DNA of 64,000 nt, from positions 992,001-1,056,000 of the forward strand of contig NZ_CP061285.1 of assembly GCF_018687075.1 (NCBI RefSeq). Direction: 5' to 3'. This document shows positions 37,523 through 46,325 of this stretch, in pieces (position 1 is the stretch's first letter; every line of letters starts with the position of its first letter). The position numbers were made by a program, and so were the translations under genes. A model generated the notes under the pieces. That model worked only from the letters and a program-made list of their open reading frames with translations. It was not told the origin of the DNA and did not search any database. The DNA comes from Polynucleobacter sp. MWH-UH35A. Lineage in GTDB: Bacteria; Pseudomonadota; Gammaproteobacteria; Burkholderiales; Burkholderiaceae.

Positions 37523-38697
37523 AAACCGGTCTTATAGGAAATGAAGGCAAAGATGCCGTCGACTACTACGATCAACACAATGCTACTCACAACAGCTCTG
37601 GTTGCTGAGATACCAACTGCAGCCGCACCATTTCCGGTTTGCATACCACGTAAGCAACCAACGGCGGAAACGACAACACCAAAAAGTGTGGCCTTAACCA
37701 ATCCTGAGCCTATATCTTCAATGTCTACAGCGGAGAGCATGCCGTTGTAGAAATTAATAAAAGGAATACCATAAATCAACATCGTCAACATTGAGGAAAA
37801 AATACTGACGATATCGGCAAACAAAGTCAAGATTGGTGCAACCAAAATTCCAGCCAAAACGCGTGGCACCACCAAAAAACGAATGGGACTTAAACCGCCA
37901 GATACCAGTGCATCCACTTCACTATTGACAGTCATCGTGCCAATCTCAGCAGCAAATGCCGCTGAGGATCGTCCGGCTAATAAGATCGCAGTGATGAGTG
38001 GACCCATCTCGCGAACAATTCCTAGCGCCGCAAGAGGCCCAACAAAGGACACGGCACCAAACTGTTGCATACCAATGGCTGCCTGGAAAGATAGAATGAC
38101 GCCAATTAAAAAAGCCACCAAACCAACGATTGGCAAGGCTGCGATACCAGCTTGCACAGCGGCGTTTACAAAGTCACCCCAGCGAACTTGATTGGGGTGT
38201 CGAATAGACCAAACTAAATCAGAAGCCAAATGACCAGTAAATGAAATTAGGCCGACCATATCATCAATTAAATTCTGAACAGCCATCCCGGTACTCACCA
38301 CGAAACTTCTCTTGGGTTTTACGGCGGGAACAGGAAATAAATTGCTGATCGGCTTAAATTCATTTAACAATGGCTCATAGCGAGCATCTAACCCAACAAG
38401 CTCAAACTTTGCACCGTTTCGTACCTGCGCCTCTTCAACGCCAATCAGAAATGCAATGCCAGCACCATCTAAAAAAGTAACATTGGTCGCATCAAAAGTC
38501 AGGGATTTACTCTTGCTATCACCCTGCTTTAGCCACGCATCTTGGAAATCGCGTATTTGCGTCCAAACACCACCCAAGGAATAAACATTCACATTACCGC
38601 TAACAAGTACTTTGGCGTCATTTGCATCAGCCTGTGACCAGACCGCCACTGGGGCATCAGAAACGGGGGAAATGGCGTTAGAAGTGCTCATAGGCAA
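37519..38697 (-). CDS. MlaE-type permease fused to an N-terminal STAS domain
   Basis: This is a 392-residue protein. Residues about 25-115 form a STAS-like domain (SLTFDATNVTFLDGAGIAFLIGVEEAQ), similar to separate MlaB proteins. Residues about 150-390 are the MlaE permease with five or so membrane helices and the typical AIGMQQFGAVSFVGPLAALGIVREMGPLITAILLAGRSSAAFAAEIGTM region. The fusion places the regulatory STAS domain on the permease itself. It is the first gene of the four-gene MCE operon; tRNA-Arg lies upstream in the same direction, with its terminator in between. Confidence 0.9.
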   Translation of the reverse strand: MPMSTSNAISPVSDAPVAVWSQADANDAKVLVSGNVNVYSLGGVWTQIRDFQDAWLKQGDSKSKSLTFDATNVTFLDGAGIAFLIGVEEAQVRNGAKFELVGLDARYEPLLNEFKPISNLFPVPAVKPKRSFVVSTGMAVQNLIDDMVGLISFTGHLASDLVWSIRHPNQVRWGDFVNAAVQAGIAALPIVGLVAFLIGVILSFQAAIGMQQFGAVSFVGPLAALGIVREMGPLITAILLAGRSSAAFAAEIGTMTVNSEVDALVSGGLSPIRFLVVPRVLAGILVAPILTLFADIVSIFSSMLTMLIYGIPFINFYNGMLSAVDIEDIGSGLVKATLFGVVVSAVGCLRGMQTGNGAAAVGISATRAVVSSIVLIVVVDGIFAFISYKTGF

Positions 38698-38734
38698 ACT
38701 ATAAGGGATCTCTGTGAAAGCAATACGAAACCGC

Positions 38735-38771
38735 TAAAAAGAGAAAGGGCCCAGTTTTTCAACTAGGCCCC
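38735..38771 (-). terminator. Terminator after tRNA-Arg
   Basis: On the minus strand GGGCCTAGTT pairs with AACTGGGCCC (one U-G pair) around a GAAA tetraloop and is followed by TTTCTCTTTTT. It starts 10 bp past the tRNA 3' end and separates it from the MCE operon. Confidence 0.88.
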
Positions 38772-38780
38772 TTGTATAAG

Positions 38781-38857
38781 TGGTGCGGCTGGCAGGAATT
38801 GAACCCACGACCCCTTGGTTCGTAGCCAAGTACTCTATCCAGCTGAGCTACAGCCGC
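38781..38857 (-). tRNA. tRNA-Arg (anticodon ACG)
   Basis: A 77-nt tRNA with acceptor stem GCGGCTG/CAGCCGC, D-arm TAGCTCAGCTGGATAGAG, anticodon loop CTACGAA (ACG, read with inosine), T-arm GTGGGTTCAATTCCTGC, and discriminator A with encoded CCA. It is divergent from greB, whose start codon is only 18 bp from its 5' end. Confidence 0.96.
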
Positions 38858-38863
38858 AACAGC

Positions 38864-38873
38864 CATAATTATG
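38864..38873. promoter_or_regulatory. Symmetric -10-like element between tRNA-Arg and greB
   Basis: CATAATTATG is a perfect 10-bp palindrome, so CATAAT reads on both strands. On the minus strand it is preceded by TGG (extended -10), predicting a tRNA start about 4 nt before the mature 5' end. On the plus strand it predicts transcription from about the A of the greB ATG. No good -35 boxes are seen. Confidence 0.4.
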
Positions 38874-38875
38874 CC

Positions 38876-39376
38876 ATGGAAGAGAAGAACTACATCACCC
38901 CAGCCGGTCACGAACGCATCAAGAATGAACTCCTACAGCTCTTAAACCTTGATAGACCCGAGGTTGTCAAGGTAGTTCACTGGGCCGCCAGCAATGGGGA
39001 TAGGTCCGAAAATGGGGACTATATCTATGGAAAAAAGCGGCTTCGGGAGATTGATAGACGAATTCGTTTCCTCAACAAACGCCTAGAATTTGCGGTCGTT
39101 GTCGACAATTCCGCCCGAAAATCTGGCGATGGCGACTCCGAACAGGTCTTCTTTGGCGCTACCGTCACCTATTCAGCCCTGGAGGGTCCAGAAGCCAATA
39201 AAAAGACCAAAATCACCATCGTTGGTGTTGACGAGGTCGATCTCGAGAAAGGTCACGTGAGCTGGGTTTCCCCCATAGCAAAGGCCTTAATCAAGTCACG
39301 TATCGGAGATTGTGTATTTATACAAACCCCAACTGGCCCCACAGAAATTGAGATCTTAGACGTTCAATACCTTTAG
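38876..39376 (+). CDS. greB: Transcription elongation factor GreB
   Basis: This is a 166-residue factor that rescues backtracked RNA polymerase by stimulating transcript cleavage. The N-terminal coiled coil (about 8-75) carries the acidic tip in WAASNGDRSENGDYIYGKKRLREIDRR, and the C-terminal FKBP-like domain includes VSPIAKALIKSRIGDCV. I start it at ATG 38876 (MEEKNYITPAGHERI), which aligns with the E. coli protein. Upstream in-frame sequence is the antisense of tRNA-Arg and is not coding. No Shine-Dalgarno is present in the 18-bp spacer, so translation may be leaderless. Confidence 0.93.
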   Translation: MEEKNYITPAGHERIKNELLQLLNLDRPEVVKVVHWAASNGDRSENGDYIYGKKRLREIDRRIRFLNKRLEFAVVVDNSARKSGDGDSEQVFFGATVTYSALEGPEANKKTKITIVGVDEVDLEKGHVSWVSPIAKALIKSRIGDCVFIQTPTGPTEIEILDVQYL

Positions 39377-39406
39377 AGGGCGATCAAGCTAGATACCTGT
39401 GGCACC

Positions 39407-41812
39407 CTAGGAAGCACGAGTACGAGTCACTCGCATCACGTCAGGATTAGAGCGTAAGCTGCGCATCACCTTGGAAAGATGCAATCGATCATTCACCTGA
39501 ATCGTAAAGCGAATCGTTACAGAGTCTTCCTTGAAGCGATCTTCCATAGAAACATTCATGATGTTGGAATCGGCAGAAGTAACACTACTCGCTACCCTAG
39601 CAAGCACACCCTTACCTTGTCGCGTGTCAATGGCGAGATCCAACTCAAATTCTCGATTGAGTTCTTTGCCCCACTCCACTTCAACCCACTTATCACTATC
39701 TTTGGAGAGCATACGTAAAGCTATAGGGCAATCATTGGTATGGACTTGCAGGCCTTCACCTTTGCCGAGATATCCAATAATGTTATCGCCCGGAATAGGA
39801 TGGCAGCAGGTCTGAAAGTGAATGGAGTTGCCTTCACGCCCGTCCACCAAAATAGCCTGACGTTGATGGTGGTGGCTTGCCTCTTGATTTGGAGCGACCC
39901 AATCAGCCGCGCCCAATCGCATTTGCTCAGCACCACCTTCGTCATCAATCAGAATCTTCAAACGAATGGCAAGCTCTTGTGGAGAGCGTCTACCCAAAGC
40001 GATATTGACACAGGCTTCCTCACGGGTTTTATCACCGGTCCAATGCATCAGCTTTTCCCAAATCTCGGGGCTGAGTAAAGCGGCATCTACCCCTTGTTGG
40101 CGCAAGGCATTTGCAAGCAGACGCTCGCCCAATTGAAGGGATTCAGAATAGTGCTTCGTTTTGAGTGAGTGACGAATGGATGCACGGGCTTTGCCTGTTC
40201 GTACAAACGCCAGCCAACCTGGATTTGGCTGTGAACTAGCAGACGTGATCACTTCCACAATGTCGCTATTCTTGAGTTCACTCCGCAAGGGAAGCTGTAA
40301 GCCATTAATTTTTACAGCAACGCAAGTATTACCAAGGTCGCTATGAATGGAGTACGCAAAGTCTAAAGCAGTTGCTCCTCTTGGCAAGGCTCTGATCTGT
40401 CCAGTTGGCGTAAACACATAAACCGCATCTGGAAAAAGATCAATTTTGACGTGCTCTAAGAACTCTTGAGAATCGCCGCTGCTATCTTGAATATCAATCA
40501 AAGACTGGAGCCATTGATGTGCACGATTCTGTACTTCGCTCATATCGGGTGAGCCATCCTTATATGCCCAGTGCGCAGCTACACCAGCTTCGGCCACGGC
40601 ATGCATATCGGTTGTACGAATCTGAAACTCTACTGGCACTCCAGATGGGCCTAATAAGGTGGTGTGCAAAGATTGATAGCCATTGAGTTTTGGAATAGCA
40701 ATGTAATCTTTAAACTTGCCAGGCATTGGCTTATAGAGGGAATGCAGTATGCCTAGAGCGCGATAGCATTCATCAATACTACTAACGGTAACGCGGAACG
40801 CATAAACATCTAATACTTGTGAAAAACTTAAATGTTTGCTGCGCATCTTGTTGTAGATACTAAAGAGGGTCTTTTCGCGACCACGAAGATCCACATCTAA
40901 ATTGGCTTTAGCAAAGGCCATGCGCGAGGCCTGCAAGATCTTCTCGACCATTTCCTTGCGATTGCCACGCGCCCGTTTAACCGCGCCTTCAATAACTCTA
41001 AAACGCATCGGCATGGAATAACGGAAGCTGAGATCCTGAAGATCGCGATAGATGACGTTTAAGCCAAGTCGATGGGCAATGGGTGCATAAATTTCGATGG
41101 TTTCTGCTGCTACACGGCGACGCTTCTCCATGGGTACAGCATCCAAGGTGCGCATATTGTGTGTACGATCCGCGAGCTTGACTAGGATCACACGAACATC
41201 GCGCGCCATCGCCATAAACATTTTGCGAAAGCTCTCTGCTTGAGCCTCAGCATGACTTTGAAATTCTAATTTGTCGAGCTTGGTTAAGCCCTCAACCAAT
41301 TCGGCTACCTTGGTGCCAAACTTCTCAACCAGATCTGATTTGGTGCAGCCTGTATCCTCAATCACATCATGCATTAATGCCGCCATGATGGAGGGAGCGT
41401 CTAAGCGCCAGGTCGCACACAACTCAGCTACTGCAACTGGATGGGTAATGTAGGGTTCGCCGCTATGGCGATATTGCCCTAAATGGGCTGCATCCGAAAA
41501 CTGAAATGCTTTTTTGATTTGCGCAATCTCATCAGGCTTCAGATAGGTAAGCTTTGCAAGCAATCCCTCGATTGAGACTACCTGGTGTTTTAGCGGGAGA
41601 TTGGGTGCAGATGTGGGACCAAATAAATGACGGCTTGATTGCGCTAATAGGCTCGCAATAATAGATTTTTTACCACTTTGATTTGGACTGTCGGAATCTG
41701 TATCCAACAGTTGTGCTTGCGCTAAGTTTTGATTTGCGTCTAGCGAAGCATCTTTAGACGAGATGCTGCCTACTTTTTCCGATGTTTTGACGATTCCTAA
41801 AGGGAGCTCCAC
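39407..41812 (-). CDS. spoT: Bifunctional (p)ppGpp synthetase/hydrolase
   Basis: This is an 801-residue stringent-response enzyme that makes and degrades (p)ppGpp. The HD hydrolase domain is intact (YRHSGEPYITHP near 114-125, HDVIED at 148-153). The RelA/SpoT synthetase core has GKFKDYIAIPKLNGYQSLH, and a TGS domain (VYVFTPTGQIRALPRGATALDFAYSIHSDLG) and C-terminal ACT domain follow. The start is probably GTG 41812 with AGGAG 7 nt upstream; TTG 41827 is an alternative. It follows rpoZ after 15 bp, in the conserved gmk-rpoZ-spoT order. Confidence 0.95.
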   Translation of the reverse strand: MELPLGIVKTSEKVGSISSKDASLDANQNLAQAQLLDTDSDSPNQSGKKSIIASLLAQSSRHLFGPTSAPNLPLKHQVVSIEGLLAKLTYLKPDEIAQIKKAFQFSDAAHLGQYRHSGEPYITHPVAVAELCATWRLDAPSIMAALMHDVIEDTGCTKSDLVEKFGTKVAELVEGLTKLDKLEFQSHAEAQAESFRKMFMAMARDVRVILVKLADRTHNMRTLDAVPMEKRRRVAAETIEIYAPIAHRLGLNVIYRDLQDLSFRYSMPMRFRVIEGAVKRARGNRKEMVEKILQASRMAFAKANLDVDLRGREKTLFSIYNKMRSKHLSFSQVLDVYAFRVTVSSIDECYRALGILHSLYKPMPGKFKDYIAIPKLNGYQSLHTTLLGPSGVPVEFQIRTTDMHAVAEAGVAAHWAYKDGSPDMSEVQNRAHQWLQSLIDIQDSSGDSQEFLEHVKIDLFPDAVYVFTPTGQIRALPRGATALDFAYSIHSDLGNTCVAVKINGLQLPLRSELKNSDIVEVITSASSQPNPGWLAFVRTGKARASIRHSLKTKHYSESLQLGERLLANALRQQGVDAALLSPEIWEKLMHWTGDKTREEACVNIALGRRSPQELAIRLKILIDDEGGAEQMRLGAADWVAPNQEASHHHQRQAILVDGREGNSIHFQTCCHPIPGDNIIGYLGKGEGLQVHTNDCPIALRMLSKDSDKWVEVEWGKELNREFELDLAIDTRQGKGVLARVASSVTSADSNIMNVSMEDRFKEDSVTIRFTIQVNDRLHLSKVMRSLRSNPDVMRVTRTRAS

Positions 41813-41827
41813 ACCGGAACTCCTCAA

Positions 41828-42031
41828 TTACAAAGGTACTTTGGTCAACATATCACGGTCAGTTACACCAGCCGCTACTTCACGTAAAGCAACTACAGTA
41901 GCTTTATCTCTGGACTCAACACGTGGGGAGTGACCTTGCACCAATTGGCGAGCGCGATAAGTCGCAGCCAAAACCAATTCGAAACGATTTGGGATAGTTT
42001 TAAGGCAATCTTCTACAGTAATACGGGCCAT
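41828..42031 (-). CDS. rpoZ: RNA polymerase omega subunit
   Basis: This is a 67-residue subunit that stabilises the beta-prime subunit of RNA polymerase and forms one ppGpp-binding site in E. coli. [30 protein letters not shown] is the conserved N-terminal half. The C-terminal tail is short but normal for betaproteobacteria. It is placed between gmk (44 bp upstream) and spoT, so the polymerase subunit sensing ppGpp is encoded beside the enzyme that makes it. Confidence 0.96.
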   Translation of the reverse strand: MARITVEDCLKTIPNRFELVLAATYRARQLVQGHSPRVESRDKATVVALREVAAGVTDRDMLTKVPL

Positions 42032-42075
42032 GCTGAACTCACTTAATTTAGCTTCAATACCTATAGGATAACTGA

Positions 42076-42714
42076 TTAGACCCCAAGTCGCTTTAAAAGC
42101 GCTGGATTCCTGGCCATACTGGGGCCAGAACGTAGGCGGCTTGAAGCCAAAATATGCTTCAAATCAAGCAATGCTTGATCAAATGAATCATTCACCACGA
42201 TGTAATCTGCCTCATGGGCATGCAGGAGCTCAACATGGGCTGCCGCCAACCGACGCTGGATAGTAGCCTCATCATCCTGGCCTCGCTTACGCAGACGCTC
42301 TTCTAATGCCTCAATCGATGGTGGAAAAATAAAGATCCACTGCACAGCAGGAATTAACTTGCGAATTTGTTGGGCGCCCTGCCAGTCGATCTCCAACATA
42401 ACATCACTACCAGCCTGCATCTGGGACTCAATCCACGGCTTTGAAGTGCCATAAAAATGACCATGGACTTCAGCCCATTCTAAAAAATGGCCTTGGTCGC
42501 GCTCTTGCAAAAAATTTTCTTTGGTCAGGAAGCGGTAATCTTTGCCATCCACTTCCCCGGGTCTTGGTGCACGCGTCGTTGTTGATAGAGATAGTTTGAG
42601 GCCAGCATCATCTTTCAACAAAGCATTTACTAATGAGGATTTCCCTGCGCCTGATGGCGCAACAATCATCAACATACTGCCTTGATAAGATGGGGTCACA
42701 GAGGAGTTAGTCAT
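42076..42714 (-). CDS. gmk: Guanylate kinase
   Basis: This is a 212-residue kinase that phosphorylates GMP to GDP with ATP. The P-loop is [14 protein letters not shown] near residues 19-32. The GMP-binding segment [21 protein letters not shown] is next, and the lid contains [20 protein letters not shown]. The N-terminal ten residues are a short polar extension. It lies 14 bp after the yicC-like gene and upstream of rpoZ and spoT, grouping guanine nucleotide supply with the stringent response. Confidence 0.96.
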   Translation of the reverse strand: MTNSSVTPSYQGSMLMIVAPSGAGKSSLVNALLKDDAGLKLSLSTTTRAPRPGEVDGKDYRFLTKENFLQERDQGHFLEWAEVHGHFYGTSKPWIESQMQAGSDVMLEIDWQGAQQIRKLIPAVQWIFIFPPSIEALEERLRKRGQDDEATIQRRLAAAHVELLHAHEADYIVVNDSFDQALLDLKHILASSRLRSGPSMARNPALLKRLGV

Positions 42715-42728
42715 AAGCGAAATATGGG

Positions 42729-43667
42729 TTACTCAAGATTTTGAACTTGCTCACGCATTTGTTCAATCATCAGCTTAAGCTCTAAGGCTGCTTGAGTGCA
42801 CTCTTCAGAAACTGATTTTGAACTTAAGGTATTCGCCTCTCGATTGAGCTCTTGCATCAGAAAGTCTAAGCGCTTACCAACCGGGCCTTTGCCTGCTAAT
42901 GCAGTATCAACAGCTTGCAGATGGGTCTTGAGACGTGCGAATTCTTCAGCAACATCAATACGCACTGCGTAAAGTACAACCTCTTGACGAATGCGCTCCA
43001 TCAACTCAGCGCCTGCTTTAGCTTGCTCTTGAGCTGCTAGCGCTTCAGCAAGACGTTCGGTGAGCTTTTCTTGGTATTGGGCAACATATTCAGGAACCTT
43101 GGGCTCAATCACCTTCACAATGTCGCGCATTTTCTGAGTGATACCAGTAAGAACGCCGACCAAGGCTTTGCCTTCAGCGTGGCGACTTTCAATCAGCACC
43201 GCAAGAGCAGCTCGTCCTGCTTCAACTGCGGCAGTAATCCAGCTATCCTCTTCACCTCGCGGCTCAGAGACAACACCAGGCCAACGCAGCACCTCGGCAA
43301 TACTCAGCTCTTGTGCTTTCGGAAAGGCATCTTGGGCTTTTTCTTGTAAGGTATATAAAGCGTCTAAACGGTCTTTATTAATTGACCCTAGAGAATGGGG
43401 ATTAGATTTGGCTGAATTCGCTGCTCCAGCAGCAGCGCTGTTAACTCGCCATGCCACCCGAAACTCCACCTTACCCCGAGAAAGGCTTTGGGCAGCCATT
43501 TCTCGCAAGGCAGGCTCAGCCCCGCGGCATTCGTCCGGAAGACGAAATCCTAGATCCAGAAAGCGGCTGTTCACAGCTCGACATTCCACCTGCAGATCAG
43601 CAACTACACCAGCCCCTAAGGAGACTTGGCGAGAAGCGCTGCCATAACCAGTCATGCTCGATATCAT
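42729..43667 (-). CDS. yicC: YicC family endoribonuclease-like protein
   Basis: This is a 312-residue cytoplasmic protein of the YicC family. The conserved start MISSMTGYGSASRQ and the C-terminal segment GKRLDFLMQELNREANTLSSKSVSEE (about 261-286) are both present, with a helical middle region. E. coli YicC has been reported to act as an endoribonuclease in RNA turnover. The first three residues could alternatively be untranslated if the second ATG (MTGYG) is used. It is divergent from rph across 55 bp and precedes gmk. Confidence 0.92.
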   Translation of the reverse strand: MISSMTGYGSASRQVSLGAGVVADLQVECRAVNSRFLDLGFRLPDECRGAEPALREMAAQSLSRGKVEFRVAWRVNSAAAGAANSAKSNPHSLGSINKDRLDALYTLQEKAQDAFPKAQELSIAEVLRWPGVVSEPRGEEDSWITAAVEAGRAALAVLIESRHAEGKALVGVLTGITQKMRDIVKVIEPKVPEYVAQYQEKLTERLAEALAAQEQAKAGAELMERIRQEVVLYAVRIDVAEEFARLKTHLQAVDTALAGKGPVGKRLDFLMQELNREANTLSSKSVSEECTQAALELKLMIEQMREQVQNLE

Positions 43668-43722
43668 ATGGACATTGTAGATTCATTATTGAACTAGACA
43701 CCAACCGTACAGGACCCCCATT

Positions 43723-44463
43723 ATGAGCATTGCCAACCCAGCCAATATTGCCCGCCCCAGCGGCCGCAAACCAACCGATTTGCGCCCAGTCACCATCTCC
43801 AGGGCTTTTACCAAGCATGCGGAAGGTTCCGTTTTGATCGCTTTTGGGGATACCAAGGTTTTGTGTACTGCCAGCATCCTAGAAAAAGTGCCTCCCCATA
43901 AAAAAGGTTCTGGCGAAGGCTGGGTTACCGCTGAATACGGCATGCTGCCCCGCTCCACCCATACCCGCAGCGATCGTGAAGCCGCCCGTGGCAAGCAATC
44001 CGGTCGCACACAAGAAATTCAACGCCTCATTGGTCGCGCTATGCGTAGCGTTTTTGATTTAAAAGTATTGGGCGAGAGAACCATTCACCTTGATTGCGAT
44101 GTCCTGCAGGCAGATGGCGGCACACGTACCGCATCCATTACTGGTGCCTATGTTGCTGCGCGTGATGCAGTAAACCAACTTTTAAAAAGTGGTGCACTTA
44201 GCAAGGATCCTATTATTGATAGCGTTGCTGCTATCTCAGTGGGCATCTATCAAGGAGTTCCAGTACTGGATTTAGATTATCCAGAAGACTCTTCGTGCGA
44301 TACCGATATGAATGTCGTCATGACCGGCAAAGGTGGAATGATTGAAGTGCAAGGCACTGCTGAGGGTGCCGCTTTTTCTAGAGCCGAGCTCAATGCGCTA
44401 TTAGACTTGGCTGATCAAGGCATCAAAGAGCTCACACAATTACAAATCGACTCACTTAAATAA
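43723..44463 (+). CDS. rph: Ribonuclease PH
   Basis: This is a 246-residue phosphorolytic exoribonuclease that trims tRNA 3' ends. The family signature [41 protein letters not shown] is at the N-terminus. The phosphate-binding [16 protein letters not shown] and the RNA-binding C-terminal half ([19 protein letters not shown]) are intact. AGGA precedes the ATG. Unlike some E. coli strains it is not frameshifted. rdgB follows after 19 bp and hemW after that. Confidence 0.96.
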   Translation: MSIANPANIARPSGRKPTDLRPVTISRAFTKHAEGSVLIAFGDTKVLCTASILEKVPPHKKGSGEGWVTAEYGMLPRSTHTRSDREAARGKQSGRTQEIQRLIGRAMRSVFDLKVLGERTIHLDCDVLQADGGTRTASITGAYVAARDAVNQLLKSGALSKDPIIDSVAAISVGIYQGVPVLDLDYPEDSSCDTDMNVVMTGKGGMIEVQGTAEGAAFSRAELNALLDLADQGIKELTQLQIDSLK

Positions 44464-44482
44464 ACCGATATTGAATTAAGCA

Positions 44483-45073
44483 ATGCAAAAACTGGTTCTC
44501 GCCTCCAATAATGCTGGCAAGGTAAAAGAGTTTCAGGCGCTTTTAGCCCCACTAAACTTTCAAGTGATTCCACAAGGCGAATTAGGCATTCCTTCTGCAG
44601 AAGAGCCTCACTGCACCTTTGTAGAAAATGCGCTTGCTAAGGCGCGGCATGCTAGCGCAGCATCCGGACTACCAGCGCTGGCTGATGATTCAGGCATTTG
44701 CGCGCATGCTTTAAATGGTAGTCCCGGCGTTCTTTCGGCTCGTTACGCAGGCGAACAAGGTGACGATGCGGCCAATAATCAAAAACTGATTCAAGAATTA
44801 AAAGATCAGTCGGATCGAGGTGCTCATTATGTTTGCGCTTTAGTTTTTGTTAATAGCGCCAATGATCCTGAACCGATCATTGTGCAAACCCGCTGGTATG
44901 GACAAATCATTGAACAGCCCGCAGGCTCTAATGGCTTTGGCTATGACCCCTACTTTTTTCTACTCGAGCAAAACTGTACTGCAGCTGAACTAGAGCCTGC
45001 CCAGAAGAATGTAATTAGTCACCGTGGTCAAGCCTTACGCGAACTGATAGAGCTGCTGAAATCGCGCAACTGA
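44483..45073 (+). CDS. rdgB: XTP/dITP diphosphatase
   Basis: This is a 196-residue house-cleaning enzyme that hydrolyses dITP, XTP and ITP to monophosphates and keeps deaminated purines out of DNA. The N-terminal LASNNAGKVKEFQALLAP, the catalytic loop GLPALADDSGICAHALNGSPGVLSARYAG and SNGFGYDPYFF are the family motifs. It is located between rph and hemW, a frequent order in proteobacteria. Confidence 0.96.
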   Translation: MQKLVLASNNAGKVKEFQALLAPLNFQVIPQGELGIPSAEEPHCTFVENALAKARHASAASGLPALADDSGICAHALNGSPGVLSARYAGEQGDDAANNQKLIQELKDQSDRGAHYVCALVFVNSANDPEPIIVQTRWYGQIIEQPAGSNGFGYDPYFFLLEQNCTAAELEPAQKNVISHRGQALRELIELLKSRN

Positions 45074-45093
45074 AATTGTGTAGCTGAAATCTC

Positions 45094-46281
45094 GTGCTTA
45101 ATTCAAATCCTAACAAAGTGAGCCTTACTGCATTGCCACCTCTGGCTTTGTATATTCATTTTCCATGGTGTGAGAAGAAATGCCCCTATTGTGATTTCAA
45201 CTCCCATCAAATTAAAGATGGTGTAGCCAAGACGGGCTTTGATGAGGAGCGCTATATCGATGCACTCATTACCGACCTAGAAACAGAGTTACCTCATGTT
45301 TGGGGACGTCAAGTTCATAGTATTTTTATTGGCGGTGGAACGCCCAGCTTACTCTCTGCAGAAGGCATGGATCGACTACTCTGTGCAGTGCGTGCCCGCG
45401 TGAACTTAGAGCCCGATGCTGAAATCACCATGGAGGCTAATCCAGGGTCAATCGAGGCCGATAAATTTTTAGGATTTGCCAAGGCAGGCATTAATCGAGT
45501 TTCGATCGGGGTTCAAAGTTTTCAAGATGAGCAGCTCAAAGCTTTAGGCCGCATTCACAACGGTGAAGAGGCAAAGCGCGCAGTGGAGATTGCATTGAAA
45601 CACTTCAAATCAGTGAATCTAGACCTGATGTACGGACTACCATACCAAACTCTAGAGGCAGCCAAAGCAGATCTTGAAACAGCTCTATCTTTTAAGACCC
45701 CGCACCTGTCTTTTTATAACCTCACACTAGAACCCAATACTTACTTTGCAAACTTCCCGCCGAAGTTACCAAGCGATGATGAAGTAGATGCCATCTTCGA
45801 ACAAAATTTAGATTTCCTAACGAAGGCGGGTTACAAACGCTATGAGGTTTCTGCATATGCGCAGAAGAATCAAGAGTGCAAACACAATCTGAACTACTGG
45901 CGCTTTGGTGATTACATTGGCATCGGTGCTGGTGCTCACGGCAAGATTTCTTATCCGGACAGGATTACACGTCAAGTGCGTGAACGTCACCCAGATACTT
46001 ATATGTCTGCGATCGAATCCAAAGGTAACGCCGTCATTGAAGACCGAGAAATTCCCGCAAAAGATCTTCCTTTTGAATTCATGCTCAATGCCCTGCGCCT
46101 GACCGACGGCGTTGCCACCAATACCTTTAGCGAGCGCACGGGCTTACCTTTGAGTGTCATTAGCAAAAGCTTGGATCAAGCCAGCAAGAAAGGTTTACTG
46201 GTCGAAGATCCTTCAAAATTAAAAGCTACCGATCAGGGTTTACGCTATCTCAATAATCTCCAAGAGCTATTTTTAAGTTAA
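45094..46281 (+). CDS. hemW: Radical SAM heme chaperone HemW
   Basis: This is a 395-residue protein related to coproporphyrinogen III oxidase HemN but acting as a heme chaperone. The radical SAM cluster motif is Cys26-x3-Cys30-x2-Cys33 (PWCEKKCPYCDFN). HNGEEAKRAVEIALKH and GAGAHGKISYP are typical, and the C-terminal HemN-C domain (about 310-390) is present. The extra N-terminal cysteine needed for HemN-type oxidase activity is absent. The start is GTG 45094, 20 bp after rdgB. Confidence 0.93.
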   Translation: MLNSNPNKVSLTALPPLALYIHFPWCEKKCPYCDFNSHQIKDGVAKTGFDEERYIDALITDLETELPHVWGRQVHSIFIGGGTPSLLSAEGMDRLLCAVRARVNLEPDAEITMEANPGSIEADKFLGFAKAGINRVSIGVQSFQDEQLKALGRIHNGEEAKRAVEIALKHFKSVNLDLMYGLPYQTLEAAKADLETALSFKTPHLSFYNLTLEPNTYFANFPPKLPSDDEVDAIFEQNLDFLTKAGYKRYEVSAYAQKNQECKHNLNYWRFGDYIGIGAGAHGKISYPDRITRQVRERHPDTYMSAIESKGNAVIEDREIPAKDLPFEFMLNALRLTDGVATNTFSERTGLPLSVISKSLDQASKKGLLVEDPSKLKATDQGLRYLNNLQELFLS

Positions 46282-46325
46282 AGTAGTTAACCAATAAATA
46301 TAAATATCCGATTCGGAGACAACTC

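Noticed and set aside
38780..38875. N-terminal extension of greB reaching back through tRNA-Arg
   Set aside because: The added residues are translated tRNA antisense; GreB homologues start at the internal MEEKN-like position.
43138..43647. 169-codon open frame on the plus strand
   Set aside because: It lies wholly antisense to the well-supported yicC gene, has Arg/Ser/Pro-rich composition typical of shadow frames, and has no domain.
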